The notes under the pieces are model-generated. The model had not been told where the DNA came from. It saw only the letters and a program-made list of their open reading frames with translations, and ran no database searches. A DNA stretch of 64,000 nucleotides from Streptomyces sp. NBC_00464 (GTDB taxonomy: Bacteria > Actinomycetota > Actinomycetes > Streptomycetales > Streptomycetaceae): positions 1,178,001-1,242,000 of the forward strand of contig NZ_CP107899.1 of the NCBI RefSeq assembly GCF_036013915.1, given 5' to 3'. Numbering within the stretch: the first letter of the stretch is position 1; each line of letters begins with the position of its first letter. Position numbers and translations under genes: made by a program. This document shows, piece by piece, positions 52,935 through 60,158 of the stretch.

Positions 52935-53504
52935 ATGACCATCAGTCAGGCGGCCCCCGCCGCAGTAAAGATCCTGATCGCCGGCGGCTTCGGCGTCGGC
53001 AAGACCACCCTCGTGGGCGCCGTCAGTGAGGTCGCGCCCCTGCGCACCGAGGAGTTCCTGACCAAGGCGAGCATCGGCGTCGACGACCTGGCCGGTGTCG
53101 GGCAGAAGGACACGACCACCGTGGCCCTGGACTTCGGCCGGATCACGGTCAGTCCCGAGCTCGTCGTCTACCTGTTCGGCACCCCGGGCCAGGAGCGCTT
53201 CTGGTTCATGTGGAACGACCTGGTCAACGGAGCCCTCGGCGGCGTCGTGATCGCCGACACCCGGCGGCTGGAGACCAGCTTCGCCTCGATCGACTTCTTC
53301 GAGAGCCGGGACATCCCGTTCGTCGTGGCGATCAACTGCTTCCACGGCCACAACACCCGCACCCTGGACGAGATCAGGGCTGCTCTCGACCTCGATCCGC
53401 ATGTCCCCCTGCTGGTCGGCGACGTACGCGAGCGGCCCTTCGGCCGTGACGTGCTGCTGGCCCTCGTGGACCACCTGATGAGCCTGCCCGTCGCGGCCGG
53501 CTGA
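52935..53504 (+). CDS. cvnD: Conservon small GTPase CvnD
   Basis: A 189-residue Ras-like ATP/GTP-binding protein. The P-loop reads AGGFGVGKTTLVGAVSE; a switch-like region TKASIGVDDLAGVGQKDTTT and the G3-like FGTPGQERFWFMW follow. The base-recognition loop appears as AINCFHG rather than NKxD, as in other CvnD proteins. It is the fourth conservon gene, six bases after cvnC, and probably cycles on the membrane complex. Confidence 0.93.
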   Translation: MTISQAAPAAVKILIAGGFGVGKTTLVGAVSEVAPLRTEEFLTKASIGVDDLAGVGQKDTTTVALDFGRITVSPELVVYLFGTPGQERFWFMWNDLVNGALGGVVIADTRRLETSFASIDFFESRDIPFVVAINCFHGHNTRTLDEIRAALDLDPHVPLLVGDVRERPFGRDVLLALVDHLMSLPVAAG

Positions 53505-53554
53505 TCCCCCTCCCCCGAAACCTCGCACTTCTTCTCGTACTGGAGAGATCCGAT

Positions 53555-54688
53555 ATGGCAACACCTCTGCGCGTCCTGATCCACGGCGGCGGAATCGGCG
53601 GGCTGACGCTCGCCACCGCCCTGGCCCGGCGCGGCCACACGGTCGAGGTCGCCGAACTCCGCAACGAGCTGGACGCCCTGGGCGTCGGCATCATCCAGCC
53701 GTCCAACGCCCTGCACGTCATGCGGGAGATCGGGGTCCTCGACGACTGCCTCAAGGCGGGCTTCGAGTGGGAGGTCCTGACCATCGCCGACCCGGCCGGC
53801 AACACCCTGGCGGCCATACCGCAGCCCCGGATGGGCGACGCGCCCTCCAACAACGGCATCCCGCGCCCCGCGCTCGCCCAGGTGCTCGGCGCCGCGGCCA
53901 CGGCGGCCGGGGCGACGATCCGCTTCGGCGCCACCATCTCGGAGCTCACCGATGACGGCGAGGGCGTGGACGTCACCCTGTCCGACGGTTCCGCCGCGCG
54001 CTGGGACCTGGTCGTCGGCTTCGACGGCATCGGCTCGCCGCTGCGCACCCGGCTGTACGGCGACCGCTACGCCCCCCAGTACACCGGCTTCGCCAACTGG
54101 CGGGTCACCGTGCCCCGTCAGGAGCAGGTCCGGGGCGTCGTGATGAGCACCGCGGGCCAGGCCGCCAAGGCGCTGCTCACCCCGATCACGGACGAGCTGA
54201 TGTACCTGGGCGCAGTGTTCGCCGAGTCCGAGGACTTCCGGCCCGACGCGGAGAAGGCGCACGAGCAGCTCAAGGAGCGGCTGCCGATGTTCACCGGCCC
54301 GGTCGCCGAGGCGCTCGCCGCGGTCACCGGACCGGAAGCGGTGGTGTACTCGCGGATCTCCCAGGTGACCGTCGAGGAGCCGTGGCACGTCGGCCGGGTG
54401 GTCCTGGCCGGTGACGCCGCGCACGCGAGCACCCCGCACCTCGCGCAGGGTGCGGCGATGGCCGTGGAGGACGCGCTGGTGCTCGCCGAGGCGCTGGACG
54501 CCGAGGCGGACGTCGCGGCCGCACTCGACGCCTGGGAGGCGCGCCGCCGCCCCCGCGCGATGTGGGTGCAGGCCCTGTCGCACGCCGTGCTCAAGCAGGA
54601 GACGGGCGGGGAGACGACGCCCGAGGAGGACGAGCTGCTGAAGGTCGGCATCCCGGGTGCGGCGCACGTGCTGGTGCAGCCGTACTGA
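53555..54688 (+). CDS. FAD-dependent monooxygenase
   Basis: A 377-residue flavoprotein hydroxylase of the 4-hydroxybenzoate hydroxylase type. The FAD-binding loop HGGGIGGLTLATALARRG is at residues 10-27. The second FAD motif with the aspartate reads GRVVLAGDAAHASTPHLAQG, and the DG motif is VGFDGIGSPLR. It follows the conservon by 50 bases on the same strand and precedes a strong terminator. Conservons often end with an enzyme gene such as a cytochrome P450, so co-expression is plausible. The substrate is probably an aromatic compound. Confidence 0.9.
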   Translation: MATPLRVLIHGGGIGGLTLATALARRGHTVEVAELRNELDALGVGIIQPSNALHVMREIGVLDDCLKAGFEWEVLTIADPAGNTLAAIPQPRMGDAPSNNGIPRPALAQVLGAAATAAGATIRFGATISELTDDGEGVDVTLSDGSAARWDLVVGFDGIGSPLRTRLYGDRYAPQYTGFANWRVTVPRQEQVRGVVMSTAGQAAKALLTPITDELMYLGAVFAESEDFRPDAEKAHEQLKERLPMFTGPVAEALAAVTGPEAVVYSRISQVTVEEPWHVGRVVLAGDAAHASTPHLAQGAAMAVEDALVLAEALDAEADVAAALDAWEARRRPRAMWVQALSHAVLKQETGGETTPEEDELLKVGIPGAAHVLVQPY

Positions 54689-54697
54689 TCGCCCCGG

Positions 54698-54739
54698 ACG
54701 CCCCGTCCCGGCCCGGATTCCCGGGCCGGGACGGGGCGT
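54698..54739. terminator. Very strong bidirectional terminator hairpin
   Basis: A perfect 19-base GC-rich stem with an ATTC loop lies between the convergent monooxygenase and RidA genes. It begins ACGCCCCGTCC and ends GGACGGGGCGT. It can stop transcription from both sides. Confidence 0.92.
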
Positions 54740-54747
54740 TCGCGCTG

Positions 54748-55149
54748 TCAGGGCAGGACCGCCACCCCGTCGATCTCGACCAGTGCCTGTTCGTCCCAGA
54801 GCCGTGCTGCCCCGATGACCGCCATCGCCGGGTAGTCGCGGCCGGCCAGCCGCCGCCAGATGCGGCCCAGTTCGGCGGCGTTCGCCCGGTAGTCGGCGAC
54901 ATCGGTGGCGTAGACCGTGACCCGGGCCAGGTCCGCGGGGGCGCCGCCGGCCGCGCGCAGGGCGCTGAGGAGGTTGGTGAGCGCGGTGGTGAACTGCTCG
55001 GGGAGGGTGCTCCCGGTGATGTCGCCCCGCTGGTCCAGGGCGGTCTGCCCGGCGAGGAAGACCAGTTGGCTCCCGGTGGCGGTGACCGCGTGCGAGAAGC
55101 CGGTGGGCGGTGAGAGTTCGGCGGGGTTGATCCGGTGGATCGGACTCAT
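54748..55149 (-). CDS. RidA-family enamine/imine deaminase
   Basis: A 133-residue RidA/YjgF protein (HAVTATGSQLVFLAGQTALD, LARVTVYATDVADY, ARLWDEQALVEIDGVAVLP). RidA proteins hydrolyse reactive enamines and imines to keto compounds and ammonia. ATG 55149 overlaps the acyl-CoA dehydrogenase stop by four bases. In a 2-aminobenzoyl-CoA type pathway, removal of the amino group from a reduced ring intermediate would be a fitting job; this is inference. Confidence 0.9.
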   Translation of the reverse strand: MSPIHRINPAELSPPTGFSHAVTATGSQLVFLAGQTALDQRGDITGSTLPEQFTTALTNLLSALRAAGGAPADLARVTVYATDVADYRANAAELGRIWRRLAGRDYPAMAVIGAARLWDEQALVEIDGVAVLP

Positions 55150-56273
55150 GCGGACGGCTCCCGGGTCGCGTACAGCTCCTTGGCGATGATGGTGCGCTGG
55201 ACCTCGCTGGCGCCCTCGTAGATGCGGGGGGCGCGGACCTCTCGGTAGAGGTGTTCGAGCAGATGGCCGCGGCGCAGGGCGCGGGCGCCGTGCAGTTGCA
55301 CGGCGGTGTCCACGACGTACTGCGCGGTCTCGGTGGCGTACAGCTTCGCCATCGCGGCCCGGCGCGGCACCCCTGGCTCGCCCGCGTCGTACGCCGCGGC
55401 GGCCGCGTACACCAGGAGCCGGGCGGCCTCGGTGCGGGTGGCCATCTCCGCGACCTGGTGGGAGACGGCCTGGAGGTCGCTCAGCGGTCCGCCGAACGCG
55501 GTGCGGGTGGCGGTGTGCTCCACGGTGGCGTCGAGCGCGGCGCGGGCCATGCCGATGGCGAAGGCGCCGACGCTGGGCCGGAAGAGGTTGAGGGTGTTCA
55601 TGGCGACCCGGAAGCCCCGGTCCGGTTCGCCGAGCACGTCGTCGGGGGTGACCGGGACCGCGTCGAAGCGCAGGGCGCCGATCGGGTGCGGGGAGAGCAT
55701 GTCCAGCGCGGTGCCGGTCAGCCCGGGTCGGTCGGCGGGGACCAGGAAGGCGGTGACTCCGCGCGCTCCGGCGCCGTGTGTCGTACGGGCGAAGACGGTG
55801 TAGAAGTCCGCCTCCGGGGCGTTGGAGATCCAGCATTTCTCACCGGTCAGCCGCCAGCCGTCGGGCGCGGGCACGGCTTCCAGGGCCAGGGCCGCCGCGT
55901 CCGACCCCGCCCCCGGCTCGCTGAGCGCGAAGGCGGCGACGGCCCGGCCCGCGCGGACCTCGGGGAGCCAGCGCTCGCGGTGGGCGGGGGTGCCCGCCTG
56001 CACGATCGGGTACGTCCCGAGGCCCTGGAGCGCGAGGGCGGTCTCGGCCTCCGTGCAGCCGCGGGCCAGTGATTCGCGCAGCAGGCACAGGTCGAGCGCG
56101 CCGGATCCAAGCAGCCGGTCCAGCAGGCCGAGCTCGCCGAGCGCGGCGACCAGGGGGCGGTTGACGTGCCCCGGCTCGCCCTTCTCGGCGAGCGGGCGCA
56201 GCCGCTCGCCGGCCAGGGTGCGCAGCTCCTCGCACCAGGCGGTCTGTGCCGGATCGAGCGAGAATGCCGTCAT
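55146..56273 (-). CDS. Acyl-CoA dehydrogenase
   Basis: A 375-residue FAD-dependent acyl-CoA dehydrogenase. Visible stretches are AAFALSEPGAGSDAAALA, the FAD/substrate segment EKCWISNAPEADFYTVFART, AGARGVTAFLVPADRPG, and the C-terminal VQLHGARALRRGHLLEHLYR with EVRAPRIYEGASEVQRTIIA. It is divergent from the CoA ligase gene with 123 bases between. It probably oxidises a cyclohexane- or cyclohexene-carbonyl-CoA in the aromatic degradation pathway encoded around it. Confidence 0.93.
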   Translation of the reverse strand: MTAFSLDPAQTAWCEELRTLAGERLRPLAEKGEPGHVNRPLVAALGELGLLDRLLGSGALDLCLLRESLARGCTEAETALALQGLGTYPIVQAGTPAHRERWLPEVRAGRAVAAFALSEPGAGSDAAALALEAVPAPDGWRLTGEKCWISNAPEADFYTVFARTTHGAGARGVTAFLVPADRPGLTGTALDMLSPHPIGALRFDAVPVTPDDVLGEPDRGFRVAMNTLNLFRPSVGAFAIGMARAALDATVEHTATRTAFGGPLSDLQAVSHQVAEMATRTEAARLLVYAAAAAYDAGEPGVPRRAAMAKLYATETAQYVVDTAVQLHGARALRRGHLLEHLYREVRAPRIYEGASEVQRTIIAKELYATREPSA

Positions 56274-56341
56274 ACCGGCGCCTCTCCTGTCGAAAGTCCC
56301 GGTGCCGTCCCCTTCGGGCCGGCTCCGTTTATCGCGGACCG

Positions 56342-56369
56342 TTGACTACCGTCACCCAAACGATACGCT
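56342..56369 (+). promoter_or_regulatory. Probable promoter of the CoA ligase operon
   Basis: TTGACT (56342-56347) and TACGCT (56364-56369) with a 16-base spacer, 27 bases before the ligase start at 56397. The gap is shared with the divergent dehydrogenase gene, so a regulator bound here could control both; the PaaX-type protein encoded downstream is the obvious candidate. Confidence 0.55.
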
Positions 56370-56396
56370 CCAAGGGCGACAAGGGGGCGATCCTTC

Positions 56397-58034
56397 ATGG
56401 ACCCGAATACCTCAGCGCACATCGACAGCTTCGCCAGGGAACATCTGCCACCCGCCGACCAGTGGCCGGAACTGGTCTTCGACCTGCCCGAGCTGCACTA
56501 TCCGGACCGACTCAACTGCGCCGCCGAGCTCCTGGACCGCACGGCCGAGCGCCTCGGACCGGACCGGCCGGCCTTCCGTACGCCCGACGGCGGGGTGCTG
56601 AGCTACGGGGAGTTGCGCGACCTGGTCGACCGGATCGCCCATGTCCTCACCTCGGACCTGGGAGTGGTGCCCGGAAACCGGGTGCTGCTGCGCGGGCCCA
56701 CCACGCCCACGCTCGCGGCCTGCTGGCTGGCGGTGCTGAAGGCCGGCGCGATCGCCGTCACCGTACTGGCCCAGCAGCGGGCCGCCGAACTCGCCACGAT
56801 CTGCTCGATCGCCCGGATCAGCCATGCGCTGTGCGACGTCCGGTCGGTCGACGACCTCGTGAAGGCAGAGGTGCCGGGGCTGCGGATCACGGCGTACGGG
56901 GGTGACGCACCCGACGACCTGCTGCGGCTGACCGACGGCCGGCCGGACCCGTACCGGGCCGTGGACACCGCGGCGGACGACGTGGCGCTGATCGCGTTCA
57001 CCTCGGGAACCACCGGCCGCCCCAAGGGCTGTATGCATCTGCACCGCGATGTGCTGGCGATCGCGGACACCTTCTCGCGGCACGTCCTGCGGCCTGAGCC
57101 CGACGACGTGTTCGCCGGCAGCCCGCCGCTCGGATTCACCTTCGGGCTCGGCGGTCTGGTCGTCTTCCCCCTGCGGGCGGGCGCCTCGGCGCTGCTGCTG
57201 GAGCAGGCGGGCCCCAAGCAGCTGCTGCCCGCCCTGGCCGCGCACCGGGTCTCGGTGCTGTTCACCGCCCCGACCGCCTACCGGGTGATGCTGGACCAGC
57301 TGGACGGCCACGACCTCTCCGCGCTGCGCCGATGCGTCTCGGCGGGCGAGAACCTGCCCGTCGCGACCTGGCACTCCTGGTACGAGCGGACCGGTCTGCG
57401 CATCATCAACGGCATCGGCGCCACCGAGCTGCTGCACATCTTCGTCTCCGCCGCGGACGAGGCGATCCGCCCCGGCACCACCGGTGTCCCGGTCCCCGGC
57501 TGGCAGGCCCGGGTGGTGGACGCCGAAGGCGAACCCGTGCCGGACGGCAAGCCGGGACTGCTCGCCGTGCGCGGCCCGGTCGGCTGCCGCTATCTCGCCG
57601 ACGAACGGCAGCGGGAGTACGTGCGGCACGGCTGGAACCTCACCGGCGACACCTATGTACGCGACGCCGACGGCTACTTCCGCTACGTGGCCCGCGCCGA
57701 CGACATGATCATCTCCTCCGGGTACAACATCGCCGGCCCCGAGGTGGAGGACGCCCTGCTGCGCCACCCCGAGGTGGCGGAGGCCGCGGTGGTGGGCCGG
57801 GAGGACGAGCTGCGCGGCCGGATCGTGGCGGCGTTCGTGGTGCGGCGCGAGGGCTCCGCCCTGTCGGCCGACGCCCTGCGTGCCTTCATGCGGTCCGAAC
57901 TGGCCCCGCACAAATGCCCCCGCCTCATCACGTTCCTGCCCGCACTCCCCCGTACCGCGACCGGCAAACTGCAACGCTTCCGCCTTCGCTCGGACGAACC
58001 CGGTGCGGACTCCGGCCTGCCGGACCGAGAATGA
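56397..58034 (+). CDS. Benzoate-type CoA ligase, probably 2-aminobenzoate-CoA ligase
   Basis: A 545-residue acyl-CoA synthetase of the benzoate-CoA ligase group. The AMP-binding loop reads LIAFTSGTTGRPKGCMHLH, and INGIGATELLHIFVS and the hinge YVARADDMIISSGYNIAG follow. The C-terminal lysine lies in ALPRTATGKLQRFRLR. The N-terminal DLPELHYPDRLNCAAELLD is typical of 2-aminobenzoate/benzoate ligases. It activates an aromatic acid as its CoA thioester. It heads a plus-strand run with the PaaX-type regulator. The two-domain monooxygenase/reductase nearby is what favours anthranilate or salicylate as substrate. Confidence 0.9.
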   Translation: MDPNTSAHIDSFAREHLPPADQWPELVFDLPELHYPDRLNCAAELLDRTAERLGPDRPAFRTPDGGVLSYGELRDLVDRIAHVLTSDLGVVPGNRVLLRGPTTPTLAACWLAVLKAGAIAVTVLAQQRAAELATICSIARISHALCDVRSVDDLVKAEVPGLRITAYGGDAPDDLLRLTDGRPDPYRAVDTAADDVALIAFTSGTTGRPKGCMHLHRDVLAIADTFSRHVLRPEPDDVFAGSPPLGFTFGLGGLVVFPLRAGASALLLEQAGPKQLLPALAAHRVSVLFTAPTAYRVMLDQLDGHDLSALRRCVSAGENLPVATWHSWYERTGLRIINGIGATELLHIFVSAADEAIRPGTTGVPVPGWQARVVDAEGEPVPDGKPGLLAVRGPVGCRYLADERQREYVRHGWNLTGDTYVRDADGYFRYVARADDMIISSGYNIAGPEVEDALLRHPEVAEAAVVGREDELRGRIVAAFVVRREGSALSADALRAFMRSELAPHKCPRLITFLPALPRTATGKLQRFRLRSDEPGADSGLPDRE

Positions 58035-58038
58035 TCAC

Positions 58039-58854
58039 ATGATCGAACCGCACACCCCCCGCTCGCTGATCGTCACCCTCTACGGTGCGTACGGCCGCAC
58101 CCCGGGCGACGCCCCGATGCCGGTGGCGGAACTCGTCCGGCTGCTCGGAGCCGTCGGTGTGGAGGCCCCTGCGGTACGGTCCTCCGTCTCCCGGCTGAAG
58201 CGGCGCGGACTGCTGGTCGCGGCCCGGACGCCGGGCGGGGCGGCCGGGTACGCGCTCTCGGCCGACGCCCGCCAGCTGCTCGACGACGGGGACCGGCGGA
58301 TCTACCGGCACCCGGACCCGCGCGTCGAGGACGGCTGGGTGCTCGCCGTGTTCTCCGTGCCGGAGGCCGAACGCCACAAGCGGCACCTGCTGCGCTCACG
58401 GCTGTCCGGGCTCGGCTTCGGCACGGCCGCACCCGGCGTGTGGATCGCACCGGCCGCGCTGTACGAGGAGACGCGGCACACCTTGGAGCGCCTCGGACTC
58501 GCCCCGTACGTGGAGCTGTTCCGCGGTGACCACCTCGGCTTCGCGGCCACCGGGCAGTCGGTGGCGCGCTGGTGGGATCTGGACGCCGTGGCCCGGCTGC
58601 ACGACGGTTTCCTGGAGCGGCACGAGCCGGTGCTGCGGTCCTGGGAGGCGCGCCCGGACGAGCCGCCGGTGCCGGAGACGGCGTACCGGGACTACCTGAT
58701 GGCGCTGGACTCCTGGCGGCAGGTGCCGTACGGGGATCCGGGGCTGCCCAACGAGCTGCTGCCGGCGAACTGGCCGGGCGGCAGATCGGCGGAGGTGTTC
58801 GGGCTGCTGCACGAGCGGCTGCGGGATGCGGGGGCGGAGTTCGTCGTCGGATAA
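58039..58854 (+). CDS. PaaX-family transcriptional regulator
   Basis: A 271-residue PaaX-type regulator. The N-terminal winged helix opens PRSLIVTLYGAYGR, with AVRSSVSRLKRRGLLVAART as recognition region. The family middle and end read EDGWVLAVFSVPEAERHKRH, GVWIAPAALYEE and AYRDYLMALDSWR. PaaX proteins repress aromatic-acid degradation genes and are released by the CoA thioester. ATG 58039 follows the ligase stop by four bases. It probably senses the CoA product of the ligase. Confidence 0.9.
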   Translation: MIEPHTPRSLIVTLYGAYGRTPGDAPMPVAELVRLLGAVGVEAPAVRSSVSRLKRRGLLVAARTPGGAAGYALSADARQLLDDGDRRIYRHPDPRVEDGWVLAVFSVPEAERHKRHLLRSRLSGLGFGTAAPGVWIAPAALYEETRHTLERLGLAPYVELFRGDHLGFAATGQSVARWWDLDAVARLHDGFLERHEPVLRSWEARPDEPPVPETAYRDYLMALDSWRQVPYGDPGLPNELLPANWPGGRSAEVFGLLHERLRDAGAEFVVG

Positions 58855-58897
58855 TTCGATACCGCCGTCGGCGACCCTCCCGGCAGAATGCCTCTGC

Positions 58898-59737
58898 ATG
58901 ACCTGGACCTTCACGGATGACGTCGACACCTTCCTCGATGCGGCCGGCGCGTCGCTGGCTGCCCGTCCTGCCGAGAGCACGGTCATGCTGACCGTCACCG
59001 CGGCCCTGCGCCGCCACGGTCCGCACGCCTTCGGCGATCACGATCCGGTGCTGGGCTGGTGGCGCGGTGCCGACGGCGAGGTGGCGGGCACCATGCTCCA
59101 GACGCCGCCCTACCCCGCCTCGTTGAACGCGCTCGCCCCGGAGGCGGTGGGCCCCTTGATGGCCGCCCGGCCGCTCACCCACGTCAACGCGGACCGGGCC
59201 ACGGCACTGGCGGTGGCGGCCCACTGGCCGGGGCACCGTGTCGACGAGGAGGAGCGGCTGTACCGGCTGGGCGAGCTGGTCCCGCCGTCACCCGCTCCCG
59301 GCGGCCGGGCGAGGGCCGCGACCCCTGCGGACCGGGAGCTGCTGCTGCGCTGGTTCGCCGCGTTCGCCTTCGACATCGGTGGGCCGAACGCCGCTCAAAG
59401 CGAACGGCAGGGGCGGGCTGTCGACGAACGGACGGCGGAAGGCCGGCTGACGCTCTGGGAGCACGAGGGCGTCCCCGTGTCGATGGCGGGCATCTCACTG
59501 CAGATCGCCGGCACCGCCCGCGTCGCTCCGGTGTACACGCCGCCGGAATACCGCGGCCGGGGGTACGCGGCGGCGGTGACCGCCGAGGTCAGCGGCGCGG
59601 CCCGGGCGGCGGGTGCGGACGAGGTGCTGCTCTTCGCCGATCTCGCCAACCCGACGAGCAACGGCGTGTACACGCGCATCGGCTACCGGGCCGTCTCGGA
59701 CCGGCTGGTGGTCAGCGCGCGGGAGAACGATGGATGA
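58898..59737 (+). CDS. GNAT-family acetyltransferase
   Basis: A 279-residue protein with an unrecognised N-terminal half and a C-terminal GNAT domain: the acetyl-CoA site reads VAPVYTPPEYRGRGYAAAV, followed by LLFADLANPTSNGVYTRIGY. The start is taken at ATG 58898. It lies 43 bases after the PaaX gene on the same strand; no clear link to aromatic degradation is visible. The last eight bases overlap the next gene. Confidence 0.88.
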   Translation: MTWTFTDDVDTFLDAAGASLAARPAESTVMLTVTAALRRHGPHAFGDHDPVLGWWRGADGEVAGTMLQTPPYPASLNALAPEAVGPLMAARPLTHVNADRATALAVAAHWPGHRVDEEERLYRLGELVPPSPAPGGRARAATPADRELLLRWFAAFAFDIGGPNAAQSERQGRAVDERTAEGRLTLWEHEGVPVSMAGISLQIAGTARVAPVYTPPEYRGRGYAAAVTAEVSGAARAAGADEVLLFADLANPTSNGVYTRIGYRAVSDRLVVSARENDG

Positions 59738-60158
59738 CAGGACCGAGCCGCTCTGGCTGGTCGCGGCCAACGTCGTCCTGTGGCGGCGGTACGGAGATCT
59801 CGGGCAGGAACTCCGGCCCGGCACCAAGGCGTTCCGGGGCGGGGCGAAGGTCTACGTCGTCGACACCTACCCCGGGACGGGGAACGAGCAGCTGACCGCG
59901 GTGGGCCACGGCCGGCACACCGGGCGGTGGATCGCCATCGACACAGGAACCCGCCATCTGCACACGTTCAAAGCCCAGTTGGTCTACAGCCCGGCGGTTC
60001 TGAAGCGGTGCGGCACCCGGCCGCGGACCCGTGAGGAGGCCGAGGAGCTGGCCGCACTGCTGGAGCGGGTCGCATGTCACGAGCGGCACGCCCATCACGC
60101 CGCCCCGCACCCCGATCCCTGCCTCTGCCACGCGTGCCTGCCGCTCAGCCCAGCGTGA
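59730..60158 (+). CDS. Hypothetical protein
   Basis: A 142-residue soluble protein that I do not recognise. It has no signal peptide or membrane segment. Its C-terminus is unusual, with clustered histidines and three cysteines (HERHAHHAAPHPDPCLCHAC), which could bind a metal. The start ATG at 59730 overlaps the GNAT gene by eight bases and has GGGAGAA upstream. It converges with the monooxygenase gene, the two overlapping by 14 bases. Confidence 0.72.
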   Translation: MDDRTEPLWLVAANVVLWRRYGDLGQELRPGTKAFRGGAKVYVVDTYPGTGNEQLTAVGHGRHTGRWIAIDTGTRHLHTFKAQLVYSPAVLKRCGTRPRTREEAEELAALLERVACHERHAHHAAPHPDPCLCHACLPLSPA

